The notes beneath the pieces were generated by a model, which had not been told where the DNA came from, made no database searches, and saw only the letters and a program-made list of their open reading frames with translations. 64,000 bases of DNA, from the NCBI RefSeq assembly GCF_002575655.3, contig NC_053037.3, positions 501,030,544-501,094,543 on the forward strand, written 5' to 3'. This stretch comes from Aegilops tauschii subsp. strangulata (Eukaryota > Streptophyta > Magnoliopsida > Poales > Poaceae). The number at the start of each line of letters is the position of its first letter. Position 1 is the stretch's first letter. The position numbers were made by a program, and so were the translations under genes. Shown piece after piece: positions 46,344 through 57,900 of the stretch.

Positions 46344-48280
46344 GCCCTCTACCGGGGAGGCGCTGGTGAGCCTTCCCCCCGGTAGAGGACCCGTGGTCAC
46401 CGAGGGCGCCGCTAGCGTCCCCTTTGCCCTTTGGCATCATCCTGGTTTCCGGACGCCCCAACGGTGGTCGAGGGCGGCGCAAGGCGGTGCCCTCGTCTGG
46501 CGATATGAAGCAAGGCTCACGCCTGTGAAGGTCTCCGCTCGTGACACTCTCACGTAATAATGAGTGGGGTTGTACACGCCCCAGAGTCTCAGGAGTGGCG
46601 CCCTCGGGCCTCGGGGGCTCCCTCCCACGTCCTAGTGGCAGCACTTAGCTCCACGCTGGTGAGAAGACAAGAAGACTAGACTAGGTGCCGGACGCGGCTT
46701 TTCATTTGCTTTCCGCAGTTGGCTTGCCCCCCTTTAATGAAAATTTTCTTTCTGGTGTTCCTTGCCGGCCTGGTTCCGTTGCCTTTTGCCTCCTTTTGCT
46801 GCCCTCTGTTCCTCGTTTTGGCCCGTACTCTCCCTCGCATGCCTCACGAGGGGGCTGGACAGGTGCCTCGTGAGCGTTTTTCCTGTTCTTCGCGTGCCTT
46901 GTGAACATTTTTCATGTTCTTCGCGAGGCACCCTCGCTCGAGCTCGCAAGCTAGCGCACCTCTCTCAATCCGTGCCCCTCGGGTACCGCGATGCGAAGCG
47001 CTGGGTCATGACCGGCGGAGCCAGAACCTCCAGGATCTCCTGGGAACCGGCCGCCAGACGACATCTGAGGAGCAACTTCATCAGCATGTACCTTCAGCTA
47101 CCTCGACATCTCTTCAGCGACTATGCCAGGTGACTCTTTCCAGTTTGTTCAGCTGGGAGCGCCCCTTGGGCTGCATTATTCCTAGGTCGCATGGGCTTGT
47201 CCCCGCGTCATGTAGCTTTTCGCGTCTTTAGCTTACTCTGCTGGGGGCGCCCCTTGGGCTGCATCATCCCTAGGCCGCTCGGGTCCGACCCAGTGGCATG
47301 TATCGTTCCTGCATTTACCTAAGCTAGTTCACTTTCCATGCATGATCTATCTATGGTTATCACCTGCTTGATTATCACTCACCACGGGAGCTACTCATGC
47401 TGGCACGACGCTTGTGCTCGGGTCCGTCCCTGCAACGTCGACAAATCTGAGTGGTCGAGCTCTGACTTGTGGCACGCCCCGCGCACGTCACCTCACCAGG
47501 CCCTCAGTGCCTTCACCTTCTTGCGGAGCAACCAGCGGCAGACCGGCAATCGTAGTGGCAACCTGTGTCCCTCCTCGTGCTAACATGTAGGAACCTACTG
47601 AGGACAACAGCCGGCGGTACCGCGGGCTCCCTGTTTTTCATGCAATTCTCTTGCGCGTTAAAAGGGGGGCTCCTGAGCATCACGACTCAGGAGCTCTTAC
47701 TGGCTCTCCAGCCCTCACCCCCTGGCCTTGACCACGGCATCGCGATCTGGCATACCAACGGCGGCTGAGCTCGCTCGAGGGCCGGGACCTGAGGACGTAG
47801 AGCACATAGAAGAGCGGGGAGAAGAGGGGAAGTCTTGCACGGGCCCAGACTAGCTACACTACGACCGTCGACACATGAACCTGGCACAGCGCCAGGAACC
47901 GACTCTCGACCGCAAAGATAAGTTTTGCACCCGGATCGATCAAGCACTATGGTATAGAATTCCCACTTGTTGCAGCCTTGTTGCGGCAACGTCGCCTCCC
48001 TTTCCAACCTCTCGGTAGCTACTTGCACGCTAAAGGGGACCTCTTGAGCATCGCGACTCAGGAGCTCTTACTGGACCTCGGGCCACTCACCTCCTGGCCT
48101 TGACCACGGCATCGCGACCTGGCATACCAGCGATGGCTGCAGCCTGCCTGGGGTCTGGGACCTGTCGTCGTAGAGCACCAAGCTGCCACAGGGATGGAAA
48201 GGGGAGACCGAGCCGAAGCAGGACATGCGTTCGCAAATTTTCATAATAAGGGTGATATCAACAAAAACATTACAGACCAT
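46344..48280 (+). other. Non-coding region of element F with direct repeats
   Basis: No supported gene. Two direct copies of a roughly 155-bp unit lie at 47651-47805 and 48023-48178; each contains an inverted repeat, perfect in the first copy (CTCCTGAG-8nt-CTCAGGAG, 47670-47693) and one base off in the second. Another shorter direct repeat, GGGGCGCCCCTTGGGCTGCATxATxCCTAGG, occurs near 47155 and 47245. Confidence 0.6.
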
Positions 48281-49214
48281 TTACACACCCCCACGGGGTT
48301 CATCTCGATTCCTCGCAGGGAACAAAAGAAAGAAGAAGCCCTGGCTACGATCGCCGGCGCCATCATCAACAGTGGGCCATGGGAGGCTGGCGCCGACCTC
48401 ATCCAGATCAGCGACGACGGCGGCCGGACGCTGCGGCCCTGCTCCGAGTGCGGCGAGAGCTCGGGGGCACACATAGTTGTCATCGCTCGTCTCTGGGGTC
48501 TCGTAGGGCTCAGGAGAGTCGCTGGACTCCCAAGCGCCGCCACTACTGCTGGGGGAGCTGCTGGCAGGACCAAGAGCAGGTTCAACGCTGGCTGCTTCAC
48601 CAACCTGACGGCCCCCTCCTGGACAGCACTCCAGGCGGCAGCCTTCCTTGTCGAAGACCTTGAAGAGCATCGTGGAGGCGCCGTCGTACTGAAAATGGAT
48701 GGCGAGGGCGCCTTCCGCATGGCAGACTTGAGTAACCTCGCCCCAGCCGTGAGTCATGAAGATCTTGCTTGGGGAGACGGCTTCAACCTCTGATCCAGTC
48801 GCCGGGGCATCGCAGTCGGCGTGCTACAGCCAAAGCTTGAGGGGGCCCCTCGGCTGAGAAGGACTGCGGAAAGCGAATCCAAGAGTGCGGAGGCATCGCC
48901 GCCCACATCACGAGTTCTCGCGAGGAGTCCACGGCGTGGGCTCCGAGGGCAACGGCGTGCGTCACCACAGCGCGGCGACCACGGCCACGGCGCGGGCAGC
49001 GCCGCTCGCCGCCTCTCCCTTCGGAGCCCTCAGCTTGGGCGTACAGAGGCAGCGGATACCCGGGAGGTGGCCGCTCGCACCAAGGCCTCGACATCTTCGG
49101 CCTCATGACTACGTCGCTGTGGTGGGCCAGCCTCTTCTTCGGCAGAAGTAGACCGGGCTCGTCGCGGGGGTTTTTTCCCTTCTCTGCGGCCGAGAACCTC
49201 CGTATCGGTGCCAT
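48281..49214 (-). pseudogene. Antisense ORF of element F with B3-like domain
   Basis: Reads against element F. ATG at 49214 (MAPIRRFSAAEKGK) lies 86 bp downstream of TATAAA (49305-49300); the longer upstream frame from 49445 would begin above that box and is not preferred. N-terminal half is basic and Pro rich. A B3-like region follows: PPHSWIRFPQSFSAE, then after a frameshift near 48785, KIFMTHGWGEVTQVCHAEG, ALAIHFQYDG and MLFKVFDKEGCRLECC. The latter aligns with GWKTFARAH and IKVFGRSGHRLGCC of the element B antisense ORF. A Ser/Pro/Glu-rich tail leads to the stop at 48281. B3 identity is inferred from pattern; the frameshift makes this copy inactive. Confidence 0.62.
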
Positions 49215-49299
49215 GGGTGTCGCTACTAGCGGTGAAGCAAGGGAGAAGAAACGAGCGGAGCAGGAAGAGATGAGCAACGGGGGCTCCGCCCTCTCCTCA

Positions 49300-49305
49300 T
49301 TTATA
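49300..49305 (-). promoter_or_regulatory. TATA box of the element F antisense ORF
   Basis: Minus-strand GGCTATAAATGAGG, 86 bp upstream of the ATG at 49214. Same arrangement as 19061-19066 in element B. Confidence 0.6.
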
Positions 49306-49549
49306 GCCTGGAGGAGGCCAACCGTCGACCTCCACGATCGCAGGTAATGATAACCACTGTTTGCATGCAGCAGGGACTCGTCAAGTTGGGCAGTTGCCAA
49401 GGCAGCATGGGAAAGTGGATACGCCCACGTCCAATCAATCGCCACGCGTCAATCAAGGCCGCAGGCTGTTGGGGCTCACGGCGATCCGCACTTGCCCCTT
49501 GGCTTCGCCTCGAAGCCAAGTCCGAGCGCGCCTTGGGCCCGGGGGCTAC

Positions 49550-50441
49550 TGTCGGCGTCCTGGGAACGGGGGTCCCCAGAATTGCCTACCTGCAGCCCAC
49601 GGCGTGGCTCCACCAGCGGCCCTGTACGGCCCATCTTCACCAGCAAACACTCAAGACCCTCGCGAGGCGGACGACGCAAGACCTCCTCAGGGGCGGCCTC
49701 GCCAGGCTGGCTCGCGAGGGGCGGAGAGATCAAGGCAAGGGACACCTCGCGAGGTCCCTGTGACGCAAGCCATGACGACCGGAGCCAGGCGGGCACCAGC
49801 GCACGCAGCATCCTCGTTTCCTCTTTGGTGCTAAAGAGGCAAGCGCAGGCAAGGAGTCCCGAGGCATCAGGCAAAGGTTTCCATCTTGGTGCAACAAGAC
49901 CAAGACCAGCAGGACGGCAGGACGGAGGTCACCGTGGAGCCCAAGACGGCGTCACCACCAGCGCCTTTGGCAGGCGAAGACTACTTTTGTCAGGATAGCT
50001 TGTACTAGTTGTCCCCCTTCAAACTTGGCCGTTGTGGGATCCCTTCCCGCTCAATATTTGGGAAGAGGACCAGGGCCTCTATAAATAGGACTAGCCACCA
50101 CCACAGGAGGGGATCGACTGATCCCCATCAGCAAAGCCTAAGACGAGGATCCGAACCTTGGCTAACCAACCACGCCCAAGAACACCTCTCCTCCTGAGGC
50201 TGTTCTTCCCTTGTACTTGTTCATCCAAAGCCTACAAGGCAATCCACCACACCACACTGGAGTAGGGTATTACACCACAACGGTGGCCCGAACCAGTATA
50301 AATCTTGTGTCCCCGTGTTCTTCGAGTTCGTCGAGTTAGGCCGTGGATTCCTGAGCGAGCGAGCCAGTGAGGGAGAGAGAGATCTTCGTGTGCACCCTAG
50401 TGTTCGAACCACAAGGGTTTTGCCGGAACCCGAAATCTGAC
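49550..50441 (+). repeat. Element F 3' LTR
   Basis: About 892 bp from TGTCGGCGTCCTGGG to CCCGAAATCTGAC; the final CA is degraded. TATA box CTATAAATAGG at 50079-50089. Confidence 0.75.
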
Positions 50442-51078
50442 GGAATTGTCTTCTTCCTGAACCATACGAGGGATCGAGCCACATAGAAGTATCGGGAGCG
50501 TCACAAGAAGTAGATGACTAGACGATCATTTCTCCTACTTTAGAATGCACGCAATTGTTTATTGAGGTGTGTGCGAATGATCTGTATAGTCACTTATGTA
50601 ATTGGATGTTTATTTTAGTTATATATATATACATGTTTTTCTACTGTAGACAGAGCAAATCACATGGCTTATTAGCAGCAATCGTCTGTGTTATTATTGG
50701 TCTTCGCACACATTTCTGATTACGGACCTGTTTGCCATGTATCACACACACCTTGATCTAGCTGACCATTTCTTTTGTGTTGCCTAATCACAAACAGTTC
50801 ATCCGAGTGAACCATATGCTCTATATCGCACACGCCTTCATTAGGATGCCCGTTTCTTTTGTTCCACCTCATCGCAAACAGTTCATTGAGCTGAACTGTA
50901 TGCCCTGCATCGCACGCGTAACTAAAATCTGAACCGTGTTTGATAGCTCCGCCATCGCAAACATTTTGCACCTTTTTTATGGTTCTTTTACACCACCGTT
51001 TGCGATTATGGCATCGCACCCAGTTTCGTCGAAGGGTCTCTGATCGTAGTGTCGCGTTTGGACCATCCTGCAGTAGTG
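50442..51078. mobile_element. CACTA transposon end
   Basis: Ends at 51078 with GGACCATCCTGCAGTAGTG, the reverse complement of a CACTACTGCAGG terminus of CACTA elements. The inner part (50700-51060) has repeated segments such as ATCGCAAACAGTTCATxxGAxxTGAACxxTATGC. The 50442-50690 part is unassigned. Only one terminus is present, so this is a fragment. Confidence 0.65.
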
Positions 51079-51967
51079 ATAGCCTCGACGATATTTATGT
51101 TCATGGTGATTTATATCCTACTCATGCTTGCATTCGATGTTGATTAATCTCAATGCATGTTTATGACCGTTGTCGCTCTCTAGTTGGTCGCTTCTCAATC
51201 TTTTTCCTAGCCTTCACTTGTACTAAGCGGGAATACTGCTTGTGCATCCACTTCGTTAAACCCAAAGTTGTGCCATATGAGTCCACCATACCTACCTATA
51301 TATGGTATTTACCTGTTGTTCCAAGTAAATTTGCATGTGTCAAACTCTAAATCTTCAAATAATAATATGTTTTGTATGCCCGGATCGCTCATGTAGTGAC
51401 TAGGGGTTGTCAGTATCTTCCATGCTAGGTGGGTTATTCTCACAACGAGTGTTTATTCACTTGCTATTCACGAGAAAGTGCCTGGTAATTGGGCTGCCAA
51501 GTTCCATGATCAAAATCAAAATATAATAATGAAACAAAACTCCCCCAGGATTGTTGTTGGTATGGACGGTACCCGTGGATTCGGCTAGCCATGGAGTGTG
51601 CTTGTTGATGGAGGGGGAGTAAAACTTTACCATTCTGTTTGGGAACCGCCTATAATCTGTCTAGCATGGAAGATAGTGAGATCTCTTGGTTGCTATGTTG
51701 ACAATGAAAGCATACCGCTCAAAATTATATTCATCTTTGTTTTTAAAGCTTCGAGCTCTGACACCTTTGCAAATCCCTGCTTCCCTCTATGAAGGCCTAT
51801 CCATTTACTTTTATTGTTGACTCATCATCCTCTTATTTAAGCACCAACGGGAGAGCACCATTGTCATTTATACGCCTTGTTTTTATTCAGTATTAGTATG
51901 ACTGTGACTGGATCTCTTTTGCCATGAATTACAATGTCCAATCAGTCCTTGATCTTTAGGGGTGCTC
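51079..51967 (+). other. 3' internal region of the outer Athila-like element, first part
   Basis: Non-coding; aligns loosely with 43080-43830 of element C (TTCACTTGTACTAAGCGG, TGTGCATCC, CCATACCTACCTATATATGG, CTAGCCATGGA). Interrupted by the LARD at 51968. Confidence 0.65.
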
Positions 51968-52303
51968 TGTCACGCCCAAGATGCGACCCTATCCTAAAGG
52001 AACACGAAGGTCCCACCAAGGATAGAAGCGCATCTTGAAGACGCTTTTGCAAGGTGGATATCATTACATTAACATTACATAATATTTGGGGATACATACA
52101 AGGCATACAAATGCCGCAAGAATACATCAATACATCATTCATAAGCTCAACATCCGACTATGGATGAAACATAAACAGAAACTCGAACGACATCCACCCT
52201 GCTAGCCCAAATGATAAGGCAAAGTGCGACACGCAAGCAAATGACATGGCAACAACGACGAATAACTGGCAGACACCTGGCGCATCGAATCCGGGGCGTT
52301 ACA
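51968..52303 (-). repeat. LARD 3' LTR, internally deleted
   Basis: 336 bp. Its first 88 and last 242 bases (minus orientation) match the two ends of the 4481-bp 5' LTR; about 4.15 kb in between is absent. I count four mismatches in about 330 aligned bases. Confidence 0.85.
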
Positions 52304-54886
52304 ACACTCCTCCACTAACAAGAGATCTCGTCCCGATATCTTAGGACCGAGACGGAAGAGAAAAGGATGAGGTGAAATAAGAACAAGCAGTGAGGATGAA
52401 CAACGTCAAGAACACTCGAGAAGAAGAGAGGAACGACGAGAATGACGAGAGTCAAATGCTCACAGAATCAGATAGACTCTGAAACCACCCCGGTTAGAAG
52501 GAGATAAGAAACGAATAAGACTGAAAAGATTTAGGCAGCACTCCGGCTAAAACATTGATGAATAGAACACAAGCTAAAGAAATGGAATGATACTTGATGA
52601 AGACACGACACAAACCTCCGGAAAGAATAGAAAGAGTTGAATGAAAATAGAGGAGAAGAAAATGGCAACTTGTGCCACGAATGAAATAGAAAGCAACCTT
52701 AGAAGAAAGGATTGAAAGGAGTTGTTGGAAATTCGGCAACAAAAGAATAAGTTTGTTGTGATCTTATAGGTAACATCTCAAGATCATAAGGTGATAACCG
52801 GCCACAACCGGAAATGATTGGATAGCTGAGAAGAACGAAGAAATGCAAAACTCCACTTCAAAAGAATACGAAGAATTAATTGCACTTCGAAAAGCAAGAA
52901 GGAAAGGTACTTGAGCTCCTTCGATAAGAATCTTGATGAACACTTGAGAAATGAATTAAATCATGACGAACCACCGTGAAGAACTCCGGTACCAAAAGGA
53001 CGACGAGATAAAATAGAAGGAAGAATAGCATAAGCTCTGAGTCTTGCGATGATTTAGATGGAGGTTCCGACGAGATGGCCGAGGAAGCTTGGAACTCCGG
53101 AAAAGAAATGAAATGAAAACACTTGAACCGAGAATGTGATAATATGAACAATCTCCGAAAAGAAAAGATTAATCCACATGAAGAAAGAAGAATAAGGATT
53201 ACGTTATGCTTATCCTCCACCAATTAAATAGATGAGAAACAATGGATTTGCATACTACTTATTCACATTGGAAAAGATTAAGGGGGGATATTTCGCAAAA
53301 CTTGCGAAAGTCTTCATGAACCACCGGTAGGATTTGGAAAGAACGAATTAATTGATATGATAACAACAGAAGGAATCTTGAACGAACCACCGTTAGAATT
53401 CAAAACTGACTGACGAAGGAGGATGACTCACCGAGAAAAATAGGAAAAGCACGAATATACATGAGGGAATCAAGAAGCAATTGAAAGAAGAGATCGCGAG
53501 CTGATTGAAGCATACTTGAACGCGGCACCGGAAGAATATGTAAACGAACGAAGGGGCACAATATAGAATAAATGGAGAATGAATCTGAAAACTTAGAACG
53601 AAGAAACATTCCGAAAGATGGCCTCCGGATGATCGAGAGAGAAAGCAACTCCTGAAATGCGTCGGGTGGTTGAAAAGAATTGCACGGCTGGAAACAATTT
53701 GCTAGGATAACCATCGAGCTAGCACTGCGAAACTCCGTGAGAACGGACAAAATTTAGGGAAAACTCTACTTCGGTCTTCAAATCTTGAGAATGACGGCGA
53801 GAAATAACACCAAAGTTGTTGAGATACTCTGGGAGAAAAATGTTGGCCCGAACATGAAAGAATTTGAAAGCGATCTTGGAGAAACATCTGACTGATGAAA
53901 TTCATACTTACTTCAAACTTCGAAAAGGATTTGAGAATAGCTCCGGAAAATTAGAAGAGTCAGGTAAGATCCTGGGAAAAGACCTGTGGGTTAGGGCCCA
54001 CTAAAAAGAAACACAGTTAAGAAAGGATTGTTGATCAGATAGATGATGCACCGGAACAATTGGAATATTAGAATGAGGTGACAACCTCGAATTAATTGAA
54101 TGCAAACGCTAATCTTTTGAGATGTCTTCATCACTCCGGAACGATTAAATGACGAGAGGGGAACGAGCAACGAGAAACATTTGAGCCGAGGAAAAAATAT
54201 TATCACTACCGAAAATTGGAATTGAATCCACCGGAGAAGAAAACAAGACGAATCAATGATGAACTTGACAAGAATTCACTGGTTGAAATAATTCACGAAA
54301 GATTGAAGAGGTTCCGCACGAATGAAATAGATGCTCGAATAGAGGCTCAGACTCCGGGAATAAAAGGGTGGGAGGGCGGGGAAAACAACGGCAACTTGGA
54401 AGGGGAAAACGACGAATAGCTTTGAAGAGAAAAGCATCGGTTGAAATAATTGAGGAGAGAATGCAAAGATTTCGCACGAGTAGAATGGATACTCGATTAC
54501 AGACTCCGGTTCCGAGAAGAAGAAGGGAGGGCGGGTGGGAAAAACAAGGACAACTTCAGACAAGGAAACAACATCGGAAGAGAAATAACTGGGAACTGAT
54601 CTCGCAAAAGATGACGAGGACCGAAAGCACTCGAAGAGAAATGTGCCGGATTGAAAAAGGATAGACAACGAACGAAAACTAACCACGTGATCCTAAAAAA
54701 ATTTGAAGGGGAAGAGGAATAGTTCAAAACACCTACGTCAAGATTTCTCACCAGAGCGACGAAGGGGGTGAGGAGTAAAAAGAATTCCTACTCTCCGATA
54801 TAGCTAGACTCAGAAAAAAAAAAGTTTTCTTCTAGACTCAACAACGGCCAAACTACACGATCAATCAAGGGGGGCTCCTAGGGTCG
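52304..54886 (-). other. LARD internal domain, non-coding
   Basis: Strongly purine-rich on the plus strand (GAA/GGA/AAG-rich), so the minus strand shows long Phe/Ser/Leu-rich open frames that are composition artefacts. Two direct copies of about 158 bp start at 54281 and 54439 (GGTTGAAATAATT... with CAGACTCCGG and GGGAGGGCGGG landmarks). No gag or pol motif. Confidence 0.7.
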
Positions 54887-54904
54887 GTCGAGGCTCTGAT
54901 ACCA
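54887..54904 (-). other. LARD primer-binding site, initiator tRNA-Met
   Basis: Minus strand TGGTATCAGAGCCTCGAC, an exact match to the usual initiator tRNA-Met site core, lies 3 bp inside the LTR. Confidence 0.88.
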
Positions 54905-54907
54905 ACT

Positions 54908-57900
54908 TGTCACGCCCAATATGCGACCCTATCCTAAAGGAACACGAAGGTCCCACCAAGGATAGAAGCGCATCTTGAAGACGCTTTTGCAAGGTGGATA
55001 TCATTACATTAACATTACATAATATTTTGGGATACATACAAGGCATACAAATGCCGCAAGAATACATCAATACATCATTCATAAGCTCAACATCCGACTA
55101 CGGATGAAACATAAACAGAAACTCAAACGACATCCACCCTGCTAGCCCAGGCTGCCGACCTGGAACCTATCCCCTGAACGAAGAGAAGCAGAAGAAGAAC
55201 TCCAAAACAAGTAACATCGCTCTCGCGTCATGATCATCGCACACCTGTACCTGCAACTGGTGTTGTAGTAATCTGTGAGCCACGAGGACTCAGCAATCCC
55301 ATTACCATGGGTATCAAGACTAGCAAAGCTTAATGGGAAAGGAAGGGGTAAAGTGGTGAGGTTGCAGCAGCGACTAAGCAATGTATGGTGGCTAACTTAC
55401 GCAAAAAGAGCGAGAAGAGAAGCAAAGGAACGGTCGTGAAAACTAGCAATGATCAAGAAGTGATCCTGAACTCCTACTTACGTCAAACATAACCCAGAAA
55501 CCGTGTTCACTTCCCGGACTCCGCCGAGAAGAGACCATCACGGCTACACACGCGGTTAATGCGTTTTAATTAAGGTCAAGTGTCAAGTTCTCTACAACCG
55601 GATATTAACAAATTCCCATCTGCCACATAACCGCGGGCACGGCTTTCAAAAGATAATACCCTGCAGGGGTGTCCCAACTTAGCCCATCATAAGCTCTCAC
55701 GGTCAACGAAGGATATTCCTTCTCCCGGGAAGACCCGATCAGTCTCGGAATCCCGGTTACAAGACATTTCGACAATGGTAAAACAAAACCAGCAAAGCCG
55801 CCTGGATGTGCCGACAAATCCCGATAGGAGCTGCACATATCTCGTTCTCAGGGCACACCGGATGAGCCAGATGTCGGGTTGGCATAGACCCTGGTTGCCC
55901 AGGGGGCGCTGGACATCGCTCGGTTTGGACCAGCACTTGGAGAAGCACTGGCCCGGGGGGGTAAAATGAAGATGACCCTCGAGAGCGCGACTCCCAGGGA
56001 AAAAGGCTAGGTGAGGCAAATGTAAAACCAAGGTTGGGCCTTGCTGGAAGAGTTTTATTCAAAGCGAACTGTCAAAGGGGGTCCCATAAATCACCCAACC
56101 GCGTAAGGGACGCAAAATCAAGGAACATAACACCGGTATGACAGAAGCTAGGGCGGCAGGAGTGGAACAAAACACCAGGCATAAGGCCGAGCCTTCCACC
56201 CTTTACCAAGTATATAGATGCATTAATAATATAAGAGATATTGTGATATCCCAACATAAACATAATCCAACATGGAGCAATCTTCATCTTCACCTGCAGC
56301 TAGCAACGCTATAAGAGGGGCTGAGCAAAGTGGTAACATAGCCAAACAAGGGTTTGCTAGGAAGGGTGACAAAGGTTAGAGGTTCATGGCAATTTGGGAG
56401 GCTTGAGGAGCAAGTGATAGGTAACGCAACATAGAGATAGAACGAAGCAACTAGCATAGCAATGATAGTAATGAGATCCAAGGTGATGGTCATCTTGCCT
56501 GAAATCCCGCTAGGAAGAAGAACGAATCCATGAAGAAGATGAAGCCACGAAGACGAACGAATCCTCACGATCGCAACGACACGGGAACTATCGAGAAGAA
56601 GCACACAACATGGTAAACACACCACACATGAACAAGGCATGATGCTCAATCAAGTATGATGCATGACAAGGCTACATGAAGCTACTCATGACGAGAGATG
56701 ATGCGTACAAGAAAAACACATCAAGGCAAGTTTAAATGAGGCCGGAAACAACATATAACAATTCTGGTAAGTCCTCATATGCAAATTTCAAAATTGGTCC
56801 AGAACTGAACAAGCATTAAGTTGAAGTTGTTAAACAGCAAGTTAAAGAGCGCCATGATGATCTACATGAAATTCTAGTCAAGTTACATATAAAGTTCATT
56901 AGATTCGGAGCTACGGCCTAGAAGATATGAGCAAAACAAGTTAAACATGGCATTGATGCAAAAAGCATACAACCATCAAGCAAACACCTCAAAACAAGGA
57001 TGCAAGATGATAATATGGAACTACATGCAAATCTAAGCAAGTTTCATATAGAGCATGCTCAAAACGGAGCAACGGTGCAACACATACACTCCAAACAAGA
57101 CATAGCAACAATCTGTCCAAAACAGCAACTAGGCAAATAGCAAGCATCAAAACAATATGCTATAGCAGATCAACATGAAAAAAAAGGCATGGACATGATG
57201 TACAGGTAAAGCACAACAAAACATGAACACTGATCTATCTTCAGAAATCACTAGAACATGCTCAAAAGGACATGGAAAGATTGCAAATAATAACAGGTTC
57301 ACAGACTTAGCAAAAATTACTGGACATGACAGAAATAACATCAGGTAGCAATGTTCAGAGCACGAAACCAACATGCTACAGGAACTTAACATGGCAAATA
57401 AGGCTTGGAATGAATCTACTAAATGCATATGACAAAAGTCCCTTACTGACCATAAGCCAAAAAGGACCAGAAGATATGATGACAACCAGGTAAACATAGC
57501 AAGTTTCGTTATCAGGTTTCAGACTTAGCAGAAAACAGAGCATGGCAGAAACAATAATATGAAGGCATCTTGGTGAGCTTGATGCACTCACCACAAAGCA
57601 ATGCATGACAAAGCAAGCATACCTACAGCAATATGGCATGTTTATGCAGCTATCCATGGCAAGAACAAAAGCATAGCATTAAAGGATCAACTACAGCAAG
57701 CTTGGCAAAATTGAATAACACGTAAACAATCTGCCAGGAACATTTTATAGCAAAAGTAGAGCAAGATTGAGTCATGCTATGGCACTCCATAATTGCAAAT
57801 AAGGGCATGAATGAATCCATTACAATAATATCTACAAAACATCCTTACTGAACATCTCCAAAATATGCATGGATCTCTCTGTAGCCTCATGGATACATAG

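Larger units (their letters stand above)
45594..50441 (+). mobile_element. Element F: Tat-like Gypsy fragment with 3' LTR
   Basis: GC-rich block with a gag-like remnant (45594-46343), a long non-coding region with direct repeats, an antisense ORF (48281-49214) and a 3' LTR (49550-50441) preceded by the polypurine tract TTGGGCCCGGGGGCTAC. No pol is present. LTR opening TGTCGGCGTCCTGGGAACGG resembles a wheat family I associate with Laura; the name is tentative. The 5' LTR is missing. Confidence 0.72.

Noticed and set aside
52494..54751. Several Ser/Phe/Leu-rich open frames on the minus strand of the LARD interior
   Set aside because: They follow from purine skew (TTC, CTT, TCC codons) and show no gag, pol or membrane-protein pattern.
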